Origin: Mucilaginibacter sp. Bleaf8 | Lineage (GTDB): Bacteria > Bacteroidota > Bacteroidia > Sphingobacteriales > Sphingobacteriaceae | Assembly: GCF_018390515.1 (NCBI RefSeq) | Contig: NZ_JAHBBK010000001.1 | Location: 930,001-994,000, forward strand | Length of the DNA: 64,000 nt | Direction: 5' to 3' | Shown here: positions 44,936-54,787 of the stretch, one piece after another | How positions within the stretch are numbered: the first letter of the stretch is position 1 | Layout: each line of letters begins with the position of its first letter | Notes under the pieces: generated by a model | The model's database searches: none | The model's input: the letters and a program-made list of their open reading frames with translations, nothing else | Told to the model about the DNA's origin: nothing | Position numbers and translations under genes: made by a program

Positions 44936-45436
44936 ATGCCATTAGGATTTGGCAGCGATAATGATGAATTTAGCGCCATGAATTTGTTGCAGCCGCTCAA
45001 CCTGCCTCCCTACCCTTTTAAACTTACCGACCAAAACGGCCAGCTTTTCATTTTCGATGAGATAAGGAAAAAGAATTTGCTGCTGACACCGGAGGAATGG
45101 GTAAGGCAACATTTTGTGCAGTACCTGATAAAAGAAAGACGCTATCCTAAAAGCCTGATTAAGCTGGAGGGCGGCCTAAGGCAAAATGGCATAGCCCGCC
45201 GGTCTGATATTGTAGTTTTTAATACCTATGGCCAAAAGATACTGATGGTAGAATGCAAGGCGCCTGCGGTTGAAATTACCCAAAGTGTTTTTGACCAGAT
45301 TGCCCGCTATAATATCACCCATCAGGTACCATTACTTGCCGTAAGTAACGGCTTGCAACACTACTATTGTACCATTGATTTTACGCAGCGCAGCTACGTA
45401 TTTATTGAGCAATTGCCTCCTTACAACGCCACCTGA
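44936..45436 (+). CDS. Stand-alone type I restriction HsdR N-terminal-domain protein
   Basis: HSDR_N nuclease-fold protein of up to 166 aa, without the helicase of a true HsdR. Nuclease-like residues: the block LEGGLRQNGIARRSDIVVFN (Asp) and ILMVECKAPAVEI (E-x-K). Related proteins commonly open with LNLPPYPFKL, so the real start may be the ATG at 44978 (MNLLQPLNLPPY) rather than 44936. No hsdM or hsdS is nearby. Function unknown; conserved beside holA in related genomes (recalled). The 3' end overlaps the next, convergent gene by 16 bp. Confidence 0.82.
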   Translation: MPLGFGSDNDEFSAMNLLQPLNLPPYPFKLTDQNGQLFIFDEIRKKNLLLTPEEWVRQHFVQYLIKERRYPKSLIKLEGGLRQNGIARRSDIVVFNTYGQKILMVECKAPAVEITQSVFDQIARYNITHQVPLLAVSNGLQHYYCTIDFTQRSYVFIEQLPPYNAT

Positions 45437-47268
45437 CTATTATCGTTTAGCAAGGCATCACCTGAAGTAAGCTTCATGATCTTTTCACGCAGCTCATTTG
45501 GTTTGAACGGTTTGGATACATAATCATTCATACCCGAGTCGAACACTTTTTCGCGAATATCAATCAGCGCCGATGCGGTTAGGGCAATGATAGGTGTAAC
45601 TGCTTTTTTAGGATCTTTGAGCTTGCGTATTTCCGTTGCGGCATCAAAACCGTTCATTACCGGCATTTGCAAATCCATCAGGATAATATCGAAGTTGCCG
45701 TATTGCACTTGCTCAACCGCCAGTGCGCCATTTTCAGCAAAGGATGATTTGAGTTTCCATTTGGAGAACAGCTTTTTCATAAGCATCGTGTTCACCATGT
45801 TATCTTCCGCTACCAAAACATTTAGATGGCTCATATCGCTTTCGCCATCCTGTTCGGTAGCAACAGGTTCCTGCGGCTTTATTACTTTTTCAACTACAGG
45901 CTCGGTTGATACCGGGAATTCTATATTGAATGAAAACTCGGAGCCTCTGCCCGGTTGACTAAGCACCTGCATTTGCACGCCGCTTAACTCCAGCAACCGT
46001 TTTACGATGGCTAAGCCCAACCCCGTACCTCCATACTGGCGGGTAGTGGTAACCGACTCTTGTGTAAATGGCTCGAATATGGCATTAAGGTTTTCTTTTT
46101 CTATACCGATACCCGTGTCTTTTACAGAAAATTGGATAGTAACCCGGTCATGTCGGTCTTCAACCAACTCAACCAGCACATGCACTTCACCTTGTTGTGT
46201 AAACTTAATGGCGTTACTTACCAGGTTAAAAATAACCTGAGTAAGGCGGGTTGGGTCGCCTATCACCACTTTGTTTTTTACCCGGCTGTCAATATCCAGC
46301 ACAAAATTAAGCCCTTTTTCAATAGCTTTAGGCTTTTGTCCGCCGCAGATGTTTTGCATCAATTCGGCCAGATTGAACCGGATGTTTTCAAATACAATTT
46401 TCCCAGATTCGATCTTATTAAAGTCCAGAACATCGTTTACGATAGCCAGCAGGTTACCTGCTGAGAATTTGAGTATCTCTAAATTTTCTTTTTGATCCGG
46501 CCGGGGATTGCTCATCATAAGCAGATTGCTCATACCGATAACCGCATTCAAAGGGGTACGAATTTCATGCGACATGGTGGATAAAAACTCGGACTTTGCA
46601 AGTGATGATTTCTCTGCCTTATCAATAGCAGCTTCCAACACACTATTCAGCCTGCCTTGCTCTTCACTGTTCTTCTTCAGTTGCCTCATATTGGTTTGAA
46701 AGGCCTGATAGAAGTGATTGTGTATAAAAACCAATAAAATAAAATTGGTAAGCACACCCAAAATAAGCGTTGCCTGATCTAAATGCGAGGGTCTGAAATT
46801 TATTATATATAAATTATTTGAAGAGTAGATCATGAACAGAATAATGGGTACTACATTCAGTATAGAATACAACATTCCCCATTTTTGCCCAAGCATGTAA
46901 AAGCCGAAGATAACGATCAGCAAAACCAATTGTACTGATATAATGTCAACCTGCTGAAATATCAGAAAAGCATCCACCATGTTGATCATGGTACCTGTAA
47001 CCAGTAGCGCGTGTGATACAAATCGCCAATCTGGTTTCCAGGTAAGATACTTAAATAAAATAATTATGCATATCAGCAATGTACCGGTTATATAACCCAT
47101 TACAGCCTGATTTTGCACAAGCTGGTTAATAAAAATAACAGATACTGTTCCTAAAATAAGCAACAATCCATAGTACAACAAACGGATACGGGCGTTCTCT
47201 AATGAAGATCGCCCGTTCGCTAATATGTTTTTTATAGAAAGGTTAAAAAAACCTGCTGCTTTTGCCAT
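45421..47268 (-). CDS. Hybrid sensor histidine kinase/response regulator
   Basis: Membrane two-component kinase, 615 aa. Six transmembrane helices (about residues 28-190, no clear extracellular sensor domain), coiled coil, HisKA with H234 in FLSTMSHEIRTPLNA, HATPase (DPTRLTQVIFNLVSNAIKF, DTGIGIEKENL, GGTGLGLAIV), then a receiver domain with phospho-acceptor D530 in ILMDLQMPVMNG. No output domain or HTH; likely works through a phosphorelay partner encoded elsewhere. Confidence 0.93.
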   Translation of the reverse strand: MAKAAGFFNLSIKNILANGRSSLENARIRLLYYGLLLILGTVSVIFINQLVQNQAVMGYITGTLLICIIILFKYLTWKPDWRFVSHALLVTGTMINMVDAFLIFQQVDIISVQLVLLIVIFGFYMLGQKWGMLYSILNVVPIILFMIYSSNNLYIINFRPSHLDQATLILGVLTNFILLVFIHNHFYQAFQTNMRQLKKNSEEQGRLNSVLEAAIDKAEKSSLAKSEFLSTMSHEIRTPLNAVIGMSNLLMMSNPRPDQKENLEILKFSAGNLLAIVNDVLDFNKIESGKIVFENIRFNLAELMQNICGGQKPKAIEKGLNFVLDIDSRVKNKVVIGDPTRLTQVIFNLVSNAIKFTQQGEVHVLVELVEDRHDRVTIQFSVKDTGIGIEKENLNAIFEPFTQESVTTTRQYGGTGLGLAIVKRLLELSGVQMQVLSQPGRGSEFSFNIEFPVSTEPVVEKVIKPQEPVATEQDGESDMSHLNVLVAEDNMVNTMLMKKLFSKWKLKSSFAENGALAVEQVQYGNFDIILMDLQMPVMNGFDAATEIRKLKDPKKAVTPIIALTASALIDIREKVFDSGMNDYVSKPFKPNELREKIMKLTSGDALLNDNSQVAL

Positions 47269-47359
47269 TGCGAATATTTATAATGATAGCATCTGCTAAA
47301 ATTACCTGTTTAAGAAGATTTAAACAAAGCTGAATTTATGCTAAACTATCACCTTGCAA

Positions 47360-50032
47360 TTAATCTGCCAAAAGATCCAAATTATCATCTATGATTTTAA
47401 TTTTGGCTTCGGCATCCGCTTTCTTTTTGCGCTCGTTTTCGATAATCTCCGGTTTGGCGTTATTAACAAATCGCTCGTTACTCAGCTTTGCATTTACCGA
47501 TTTCAGGAATCCTTCCAGGTATTCTTTTTCTTTTTGCAACCTTGTACGCTCCGCTTCTGCATCTACATTGCCCTCCAACGGAATAAAAAACTCATTCCCT
47601 GACACAATGAAGTTAGCAGCACCAGCTATTTTATCAGCAGTTTCATTAAACTCGCTGATATTACCCAACTTGGTTATAACCGGTAAATAGGCTTTGTAAT
47701 CGGTGCTGTTATTAAGCTTCACAAATAAGCTCAATGCCTCTTTAGGCGATATTTGTTTACTGTTACGCGTGTTACGAATTTCGGTAATCAGTTGCTTGAT
47801 GCCTTCGAACTCCGCCAACAACTGTGTATTAATTTGCTCAATAACTGGTAACTGTGCTACAATACAGCAGTCTTGCTCGGTGCGGTTGCCAAACACCTCA
47901 TCATGCCATAACTCTTCGGTAATAAACGGCATAAACGGATGCAACACTTTCAATATTTGTTCAAAAAATGTAATCGTTGCCTCATAGGTTTGCTTATCTA
48001 TCGGCTGCTGATAGGCCGGTTTAACCATCTCAAGATACCAGGCGCAGAAATCGTCCCAAACGAGTTTATAGACAGCCATAATTGCATCTGATAAACGATA
48101 TTGGTTAAAGTTTTCCTCAATTTCGGCCAATGCCTGGTTAAAACGATTTTTAAACCACTCAACGGCTGGTGCATTCGCAAACTCCAAACTATCGCTTACT
48201 TCCCAACCTTTAACCAGCCTGAATGCGTTCCATATTTTATTGGCAAAGTTGCGTCCCTGTTCGCAGTAGCTCTCATCAAACATTAAATCGTTACCTGCGG
48301 GAGAACACATCAGCATACCCACACGTACCCCATCCGCACCGAATTGTTTAATCAAATCAATCGGATCAGGTGAATTACCTAATTGTTTGGACATTTTACG
48401 GCCAAGCTTATCACGCACAATACCGGTCAGATAAACGTTTTTAAATGGTGCCTCACCTTTAAACTCATGGCCGGCCATAATCATACGGGCAACCCAAAAG
48501 AATAAAATCTCAGGCGCTGTTACCAGATCATTGGTTGGATAGTAGTAGTTGATATCGGCATTATCAGGATCTTTAAATCCATCAAAAACCGATATAGGCC
48601 ACAACCATGATGAAAACCAGGTATCCACCACGTCAGGGTCCTGGTAAATACCGGTAGCATCCTGGCCTTGTGCCTGGAATTCTGCCTCGGCTTCGGCCTG
48701 GGTTTTGGCTACTACCCACTGGCCTTTCTCGTTGTACCAGGCAGGAATTTGCTGGCCCCACCACAACTGGCGACTAATGTTCCAGTCGCGCACGTTTTCC
48801 ATCCAGTGGCGGTAGGTATTGATAAACTTTTCTGGTATCAGTTTTACCTCACCGTTCAGCACGTAATCCAGTGCCGGTTTAGCCATCTCCTGCATTTTGC
48901 AAAACCACTGCATAGATAGTTTGGGCTCAATCACCGCGTCTGTACGTTCAGAAAAACCTACCTGCGATTTGTACTCCTCTACCTTCTCCAGCGCGCCGGC
49001 TTCTTCCAGCATTACGGCAATCTTTTTACGGGCGGCAAAGCGATCCTCGCCTACCAGTATCTGCGCATTTTCGTTCAGAGAGCCGTCATCGTTTAAGATA
49101 TCAATTACCGGCAGGTTATGTTTCTGGCCCAGTTCATAATCGTTCAAATCGTGTGCCGGTGTAACTTTAAGGCAACCGGTACCAAAATCCATGGTTACAT
49201 ACTCGTCCAATATCACCGGTATTTCGCGGTTAATTATGGGCACAAATACTTTTTTACCGTGCAAGTGTGTATAACGCTCGTCGTTCGGATTGATACACAC
49301 GGCACTATCGGCCATAATGGTTTCCGGACGGGTAGTGGCAATGATGAGATGGTGTGCGGAGTGCGAGGCATTAGGAGCGGTATCTTCAACACTCTTCTCA
49401 CCTTCCGCTTCGCTCACAGCTAAAGCATAGCGTATATAGTAAAGTTTCTGGTTAACTTCTTTACGGATTACTTCTTCGTCTGACACGGCTGTTAAACCCT
49501 TGGGGTCCCAGTTTACCATGCGCACGCCGCGGTAAATCCAGCCCTTTTTGTACAGGTGTATAAAGGTATCTATAACCGCTTCCGACAGTTCAGGATCCAT
49601 AGTAAAGCGGGTGCGGTCCCAATCGCAGGAAGCGCCTAACTTTTTAAGCTGCTCCAGGATAATGCCGCCGTATTTCTCTTTCCACTCCCAGGCGTAGTTT
49701 AAAAACTCTTCGCGGGTAAGCTCTTTTTTATTGATGCCGCGCTCTTTGAGCATATTTACCACTTTGGCTTCGGTGGCAATGCTGGCATGGTCGGTGCCGG
49801 GTACCCAGCAGGCATTTTTGCCTTTCATGCGGGCACGGCGTATCAGTACGTCCTGAATGGTATTATTCAACATATGGCCCATGTGCAACACGCCGGTTAC
49901 ATTGGGTGGAGGAATGACTATCGTGTACGGTTCGCGCTCATCGGGCACAGATTTGAAAAACTTGTGTGCCAGCCAGTAGCTGTACCATTTATCTTCAACT
50001 TCGTTAAACTGATAGGTTTTTGAAATACTCAT
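47360..50032 (-). CDS. valS: Valyl-tRNA synthetase
   Basis: Class I synthetase charging tRNA-Val, 890 aa from the ATG at 50032. HIGH region in [17 protein letters not shown], editing domain (CP1) with [13 protein letters not shown] and [19 protein letters not shown] as [11 protein letters not shown], anticodon-binding domain and a C-terminal coiled coil (about 820-885). The slightly longer start at 50041 is rejected because a -7 box lies there. A long leaderless-type promoter region with repeats is upstream. Confidence 0.96.
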   Translation of the reverse strand: MSISKTYQFNEVEDKWYSYWLAHKFFKSVPDEREPYTIVIPPPNVTGVLHMGHMLNNTIQDVLIRRARMKGKNACWVPGTDHASIATEAKVVNMLKERGINKKELTREEFLNYAWEWKEKYGGIILEQLKKLGASCDWDRTRFTMDPELSEAVIDTFIHLYKKGWIYRGVRMVNWDPKGLTAVSDEEVIRKEVNQKLYYIRYALAVSEAEGEKSVEDTAPNASHSAHHLIIATTRPETIMADSAVCINPNDERYTHLHGKKVFVPIINREIPVILDEYVTMDFGTGCLKVTPAHDLNDYELGQKHNLPVIDILNDDGSLNENAQILVGEDRFAARKKIAVMLEEAGALEKVEEYKSQVGFSERTDAVIEPKLSMQWFCKMQEMAKPALDYVLNGEVKLIPEKFINTYRHWMENVRDWNISRQLWWGQQIPAWYNEKGQWVVAKTQAEAEAEFQAQGQDATGIYQDPDVVDTWFSSWLWPISVFDGFKDPDNADINYYYPTNDLVTAPEILFFWVARMIMAGHEFKGEAPFKNVYLTGIVRDKLGRKMSKQLGNSPDPIDLIKQFGADGVRVGMLMCSPAGNDLMFDESYCEQGRNFANKIWNAFRLVKGWEVSDSLEFANAPAVEWFKNRFNQALAEIEENFNQYRLSDAIMAVYKLVWDDFCAWYLEMVKPAYQQPIDKQTYEATITFFEQILKVLHPFMPFITEELWHDEVFGNRTEQDCCIVAQLPVIEQINTQLLAEFEGIKQLITEIRNTRNSKQISPKEALSLFVKLNNSTDYKAYLPVITKLGNISEFNETADKIAGAANFIVSGNEFFIPLEGNVDAEAERTRLQKEKEYLEGFLKSVNAKLSNERFVNNAKPEIIENERKKKADAEAKIKIIDDNLDLLAD

Positions 50033-50038
50033 AGCCCA

Positions 50039-50046
50039 CAAAAATA
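50039..50046 (-). promoter_or_regulatory. -7 element of valS
   Basis: TATTTTTG on the minus strand (TAnnTTTG) ends 6 bp before the valS ATG; the message would be almost leaderless. No clear -33 TTG at 19-21 bp. Confidence 0.45.
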
Positions 50047-50163
50047 ATGTTTTGCCCTTAATAGTGAAGGGCTTGCCCGCTTTTGTTTATTTCTCAAACT
50101 AATCCGTGCTATACCACCGTACCGAAGCTGCTTTAACCCCATAGGTGTACCACTTTTGAAAGT

Positions 50164-50297
50164 GGTACAAAGCGGAACAAACCGGTACACCCCGGAACAG
50201 GTGGTACACTTTGGTACAGCAAAAACGGCATTTGCAAGCTGCAAACGCCGTTCATAAAAAGTGGTACACTTTGGAACACCCGGTACAGTTTGGTACA
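50164..50297. repeat. Helically phased GGWACA repeat array
   Basis: Ten GGTACA/GGAACA hexamers begin at 50164, 50174, 50184, 50194, 50203, 50213, 50263, 50273, 50282 and 50292. Steps are 9-10 bp, and the one large gap is 50 bp, so all copies face the same side of the helix. An inverted TGTACC is at 50146-50151. The period is not a multiple of three, which argues against coding origin. It lies between the 50400 gene stop and the valS promoter, 118 bp or more upstream of the valS -7 box. Probable operator or architectural protein array. Confidence 0.8.
50224..50252. terminator. Hairpin inside the GGWACA array
   Basis: AACGGCATTTGCA / TGCAAACGCCGTT, 13-bp stem with one mismatch and a 3-nt loop, placed in the gap between the two GGWACA groups. 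It may terminate the minus-strand 50400 gene transcript or be part of the regulatory array; no T-run on either side is convincing. Confidence 0.5.
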
Positions 50298-50399
50298 GGT
50301 ATTTATACTCGTGACACGATCTTGTCAGTACCAATTAGTTGTTAACACTCACAGCTACATTAATAAAAGAAAGCTTTTGTAACCTAAGCTACACGCTTC

Positions 50400-50744
50400 T
50401 TAACGCCCATGTGCCGGCACAGCAACCGGCACTACCGTTGTTGGCGCAACCTCGGGTTCTAAACGGTTCCATCTGTCGAGCTTACCATTTAAAAAGTATA
50501 AACAGTACTGCCTTAAACCTGTACCGTTTTCATACATCGTGTATTGTATAATTTCCAGCAGATTATTAGTGCCAGGTAAGCGCTCGGCAGAGATTACATT
50601 GTCAGGCTTAATTTTTAGCGCTTGCCTAACTTCATCTTTACTCATGCCTATGCTCACCTGCGACATATTGGCTTTCATAACAGCGCATGAAGTTATAACG
50701 GCTGCCACCAAAGCAAGAATGAATGTTTTAAATATCTTTTTCAT
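50400..50744 (-). CDS. SmpA/BamE-like small lipoprotein
   Basis: 114-aa lipoprotein (lipobox VITSC). The segment MSQVSIGMSKDEVRQALKIKPDNV has the SmpA/OmlA (BamE-like) helix pattern, followed by beta strands. Possible role in outer-membrane assembly or just the shared fold. The C-terminus is Pro/Val-rich. Confidence 0.75.
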   Translation of the reverse strand: MKKIFKTFILALVAAVITSCAVMKANMSQVSIGMSKDEVRQALKIKPDNVISAERLPGTNNLLEIIQYTMYENGTGLRQYCLYFLNGKLDRWNRLEPEVAPTTVVPVAVPAHGR

Positions 50745-50830
50745 GTTAGGTTGTAGATTGGTTTGGGTTTGACGGTGGTGAAAGGTACAGGTTTAATGTT
50801 ATCTTCAACAAATTAAACACCTTAATCATA

Positions 50831-51319
50831 ATGAAAATTCATACGTCCTTGGTCTGCTGGTTACTACTTACCATTGCTATGCTTGCTATTGCCTGCAATA
50901 CAAAGAAAAATAAAAATCTGGACAGCTTTTATACTGATGGTGGCGAATGGGACTCTGCCCGCATACCGTTTATCAAACCTTATGAAGCCATCAAATCAGA
51001 CGATAGATACGGATGGATTATGAATTTAGAAGGAATAGACGGAGATACTGGAATACTTAACATTCAAATGGCTGGTATAGTAAATGGAACAATTCTGTTA
51101 TATAGCACTAATACAATCCTTCATGGAAATGATGTAAAAGAGGCATGGTATGTTATCATCCCAAAACAACATTTGGAGAAGGGTTTTGGAAGCTACCGAG
51201 CGTATCTTAGTTATTTGAGAGCATTAGGGTTTAAAAACACCCCGAAATTACATAACATAAGAACGATTGCTAGCTATTTTGATGACCATGAAACAATAGA
51301 TTGGAATAGAATCGAATAA
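50831..51319 (+). CDS. Hypothetical lipoprotein, 162 aa
   Basis: Not recognised. Lipobox LAIAC followed by NTKKNK, so it is anchored in a membrane. The soluble part holds WNRIE at the end and Tyr-rich beta segments (WYVIIPKQHLEKGFGSY). It is AT-rich compared with neighbours, divergent from the SmpA-like gene. No catalytic motif seen. Confidence 0.65.
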   Translation: MKIHTSLVCWLLLTIAMLAIACNTKKNKNLDSFYTDGGEWDSARIPFIKPYEAIKSDDRYGWIMNLEGIDGDTGILNIQMAGIVNGTILLYSTNTILHGNDVKEAWYVIIPKQHLEKGFGSYRAYLSYLRALGFKNTPKLHNIRTIASYFDDHETIDWNRIE

Positions 51320-51469
51320 TTATTATAGCTTCACACAGCAGATGACTATAATTATGATAGCAAATTCTAGCAATTATTGAAGATCTCCCTCCCTGTAAAA
51401 AAAGCCTTACAATTTCCTAACAATCATTTTAAAATGGTTATTTTAAGCCATCATTATTTAAACTATTAA

Positions 51470-53536
51470 ATGAAATCAAATTTAGGAAATTGGATGCTTG
51501 CCGCTGCCGTTTGCATTTCGGCCAGTGCTTGGGCTGCTGATGGCGGTAAACCGGGGAAAGCCAAACCCGCACCGTCTAAAAAATTCATAGATCCGGCCAA
51601 CATGGATCTGTCAGTAAAACCCGGCGACGACTTTTTTGAGTATGCCAATGGTGGCTGGATTAAAAAAAACACCATCCCTGCTAAAGAAACCAGCTGGGGC
51701 AGTTTTATCATGCTGCGCGACAACAATAAGCAACAAATTGTAGGTATAGTGAATGAGGTGAGCAAAACTTCGGCCACGCAGCCAAAAGGCAGTATAAAAC
51801 AACGGGTGGGCGATTTGTATGCCAGTGCCATGGACACTGTAACCATCGAACGCTTAGGCTACAACCCTATCAAAGCCGATTTGCAACGCATTGATGCCAT
51901 TAATAACGTTGATGCGGTAGTAAACGAGATTGTTTACGAACGCTCGAACGCCATTGGCAGTCCGCTATTCAGTTTCGGTGTTCGCCAGGATTCTAAAAAT
52001 GTAAGCAAATACATTGTTAGCTTTGGCCAGGGCGGTACCAGTTTGCCTGATCGTGATTACTACTTGAATAACGATGCGCGTACCCAGCGTATACAGGCTG
52101 CTTACAAACAATATATTACCGATCTGTTTACCCTAACCGGTAGCTCGCCCGAAGAGGCTGCAAAAAATGCGTCAACCATTTTCGGTATAGAAAGTAAACT
52201 GGCTCAGGCACAAATGAGCCGTGTGGCCATGCGCGATCCAAACAAAACTTACAACAAGTTCACCGTTGCCGATTTTAGTAAAACCACCCCCCACTTAAAC
52301 TGGGTACAATTATTACCTAAGCTGAAAGTAAACGGCCAGGATACCGTATTGGTTGGCCAGCCTGATTTCTATAAATCGGCGGATGCCTTACTGGTAGCTA
52401 CGCCGATTGAAGATTGGAAAACCTACCTAAAATGGGGTATTCTGCGTAACTCGGCGGGTTCTTTAAGTTCACCGTTTGTACAGGCTCAGTTTAAATACAG
52501 CAGTGTATTAAGCGGCCAAAAAGTACAAACACCTCGTAACGAGCGCAGTGCCATGTTTGTTGATGGTGCCGTAGGCGAATTATTAGGCCAGCTTTATGTA
52601 GAACAATACTTTAAGCCTGCCGCCAAAACTTATATGGAAGGCTTGGTAGCCAACTTAAGAACTGCTTTGGGCGAGCGCATTCAGCGTTTGGATTGGATGA
52701 CGCCCGAAACCAAAGCCCGTGCAACCAAAAAGCTGAATGCCTTTACCGTTAAAATTGGCTACACCGAAAAATGGGAAACCTATGCAGGTTTAAACATTGA
52801 CCGCAACGATTACTTTGGTAATATCAGACGTGTGTCTGCCTGGGGTTATAATGATATGATTAACCGACTGGGTAAACCGGTTGACAAAACCGAATGGGGC
52901 ATGACGCCACCTACGGTAAATGCTTACTATAACCCGGTAAACAACGAGATTGTGTTCCCGGCTGGTATTTTACAGTTCCCGTTCTATGATTTTGCTGCGG
53001 ACGATGCGGTGAACTATGGCGGTATCGGTGCTGTAATTGGCCACGAAATGACCCACGGTTTTGACGACCAGGGTCGCCAGTATGATGCTGATGGCACCCT
53101 GCGCGATTGGTGGAAAAAAGAAGATGCCGACAAGTTTAAAAGCCGTGCGGATATGGTAGTAAACCAGTACAACGGCTTTACTGCTGTGGATACCATGCAC
53201 GTAAACGGTCGCTTAACCTTAGGTGAAAACCTGGCCGACTTAGGCGGCATCAACATTGCCTACGAAGCGTTCAAGAAAACCAAAGAAGGAAAGTCAAATA
53301 CCAAGATTGATGGCTTCACGCCTGATCAGCGTTTCTTCCTGTCGTTTGCACAGATTTGGAGAGGCCTGCAACGCCCCGAGGCTACTGCACAGCAAATCAA
53401 AACTGACCCGCACTCGCCAGGCCGTTTCCGCACCAACGGACCGGTTGTGAATGTGGATGCTTGGTACAAAGCGTTCAACGTACAAGCCGGCGATAAAATG
53501 TACAAAAAACCTGAAGACCGGATTAAGATCTGGTAA
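51470..53536 (+). CDS. M13 family zinc metallopeptidase (PepO/neprilysin-like)
   Basis: Exported zinc endopeptidase, 688 aa, signal peptide ending near SAWAAD. N-terminal M13 domain to about residue 430; catalytic domain has H525-E-M-T-H529 in VIGHEMTHGFDDQGRQY, the second-ligand motif ENLADLGG (E586) and the C-terminal PEDRIKIW. Works on oligopeptides in the periplasm. Internal NAYYNPVNNEIVFPAGILQ substrate-binding block is present. Monocistronic with a strong terminator. Confidence 0.95.
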   Translation: MKSNLGNWMLAAAVCISASAWAADGGKPGKAKPAPSKKFIDPANMDLSVKPGDDFFEYANGGWIKKNTIPAKETSWGSFIMLRDNNKQQIVGIVNEVSKTSATQPKGSIKQRVGDLYASAMDTVTIERLGYNPIKADLQRIDAINNVDAVVNEIVYERSNAIGSPLFSFGVRQDSKNVSKYIVSFGQGGTSLPDRDYYLNNDARTQRIQAAYKQYITDLFTLTGSSPEEAAKNASTIFGIESKLAQAQMSRVAMRDPNKTYNKFTVADFSKTTPHLNWVQLLPKLKVNGQDTVLVGQPDFYKSADALLVATPIEDWKTYLKWGILRNSAGSLSSPFVQAQFKYSSVLSGQKVQTPRNERSAMFVDGAVGELLGQLYVEQYFKPAAKTYMEGLVANLRTALGERIQRLDWMTPETKARATKKLNAFTVKIGYTEKWETYAGLNIDRNDYFGNIRRVSAWGYNDMINRLGKPVDKTEWGMTPPTVNAYYNPVNNEIVFPAGILQFPFYDFAADDAVNYGGIGAVIGHEMTHGFDDQGRQYDADGTLRDWWKKEDADKFKSRADMVVNQYNGFTAVDTMHVNGRLTLGENLADLGGINIAYEAFKKTKEGKSNTKIDGFTPDQRFFLSFAQIWRGLQRPEATAQQIKTDPHSPGRFRTNGPVVNVDAWYKAFNVQAGDKMYKKPEDRIKIW

Positions 53537-53551
53537 TTAAGGTGGTGAGAT

Positions 53552-53594
53552 AAAAAGAGAGCGCCTGGTTGATTAGCCAAGCGCTCTCTTTTTT
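53552..53594 (+). terminator. Terminator after the M13 peptidase gene
   Basis: AAAAGAGAGCGC / GCGCTCTCTTTT stem with an inner GGTT/AGCC pairing, ending in TTTTTT. Confidence 0.88.
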
Positions 53595-53658
53595 GTATAA
53601 GCTATAACATAGCGGTTCTACTTTTCTTTACTATCGTCAGTGCTTTCAATGCTCTGCA

Positions 53659-53722
53659 GTCCGCTCATTGCCGCGGAGGCTACTTACTTTGTCATAGCCA
53701 CAAAGTAAGCAAAAGGCCTAGC
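53659..53722. repeat. Dispersed repeat, copy 1
   Basis: 64-bp element very similar to 62381-62444: GTCCGCTC, CCGCGGAGGC, then a perfect 9-bp hairpin TTACTTTGT / ACAAAGTAA and AAAAGGCCTAGC. Similarity continues more weakly to about 53800 (GCAGCCC, CGCTC). The wider gap 53595-53979 holds no gene that I can support. Confidence 0.8.
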
Positions 53723-53979
53723 TTTCGCAATCCCTGCCAACGCTACAGAGCCTGCACCCGGCCGGGTGCGAAAGCAGCCCTACGCTCGTTTGAGGAATGA
53801 GGCTTGAGGTGCGGAGAGCGAGGAGATGTTCTTGTTTCTTGGCTCTTGCTTCCTGACTCTACCAACTTCCAGTCATCTCCAGCTCTGGGTAAAAGGCGAG
53901 CGGCACAGATCAGCCCTGTGCTGTGGCAATGACCTTTTTGCTTTTGCATAAGCGCAGCAATAAGGAGAATTAAGCGCTA

Positions 53980-54708
53980 TCAAAACCACCGCTCTAACTT
54001 CAAACCATAAGTCAACAGCAAATTTTCGCTATCCGTTACCGAAATGCGGTTGTAGGCCAGTGAACTGGTTAGGCTAAGCCAGTTGCTTAACTTAAAGCCG
54101 AGGTTCAATGTAGATCGCAGGTTCGTATCATTGCGGCGGGTTAAGGAGGGTTGCCAGAAAGCGCCCCCATCCACAGATACATTTTTTCTGATAATGAACC
54201 TGAACTGCAAGCGCAAAGAGTTACGGTAGGTATGATAATCGATACGCTGATCATTCACATACAAATCGCTTAAATCATATAAAACACCGTCGCTAATGTT
54301 CAGGTAGGCCTCGGGGCGGTCATAAATACTGTAAGCAATACCCCCACCCGCCAATAGCTGGTTATTAATTTTGAGCGAAAAGCTGGTATTGTAATTGGCC
54401 AGCCCCCAGTAATAAAAATGCGGCAGGGTGCGGTAGAGGTTAAAATCGAGCGAGGTGGAATAATCGTTATTGGTTAAGTCGCTGTTGTTGCGGCCGTATA
54501 TCCAGCTATTGTTCAAATTCAGCAGAATGCTTTTTTTCTTCATACCGAAGCCCAAAGCATTGTTGAGCAGGTAAGAGTTACCGTCTTTAGTTCGGTTTAC
54601 AGTACCGGTACCATTAAACACCGCGTGGTATTGGGTAGTATCGCTAAACTGAGCCGAAGCTGTTAACGAGCAGCTAAATAGCAGGATGAAAACAAGAATT
54701 TTGTGCAT
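53980..54708 (-). CDS. DUF481 outer-membrane protein
   Basis: Predicted outer-membrane beta-barrel of the DUF481 (YdiY-like) family, 242 aa from the ATG at 54708, with signal peptide ending SLTASAQ and repeating amphipathic strands (TSLDFNLYRTLPHFYYWGLAN, LTYGLKLERWF with terminal Phe). The family is linked to salt/osmotic response in some bacteria; its role is not settled. An upstream frame start at 54732 would add eight residues. Confidence 0.87.
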   Translation of the reverse strand: MHKILVFILLFSCSLTASAQFSDTTQYHAVFNGTGTVNRTKDGNSYLLNNALGFGMKKKSILLNLNNSWIYGRNNSDLTNNDYSTSLDFNLYRTLPHFYYWGLANYNTSFSLKINNQLLAGGGIAYSIYDRPEAYLNISDGVLYDLSDLYVNDQRIDYHTYRNSLRLQFRFIIRKNVSVDGGAFWQPSLTRRNDTNLRSTLNLGFKLSNWLSLTSSLAYNRISVTDSENLLLTYGLKLERWF

Positions 54709-54787
54709 AGATAACCGTTGAGGTTGCCTCATACCGACAAATAACTGCCCTGCATTGTTTTTATTTATCCGCCAAACAGGCCAATGT

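Noticed and set aside
50029-50334. 101-codon minus-strand frame over the GGWACA array
   Set aside because: Its VPKCTT repeats are a by-product of the 9-10 bp DNA repeat, whose period is not a multiple of three.
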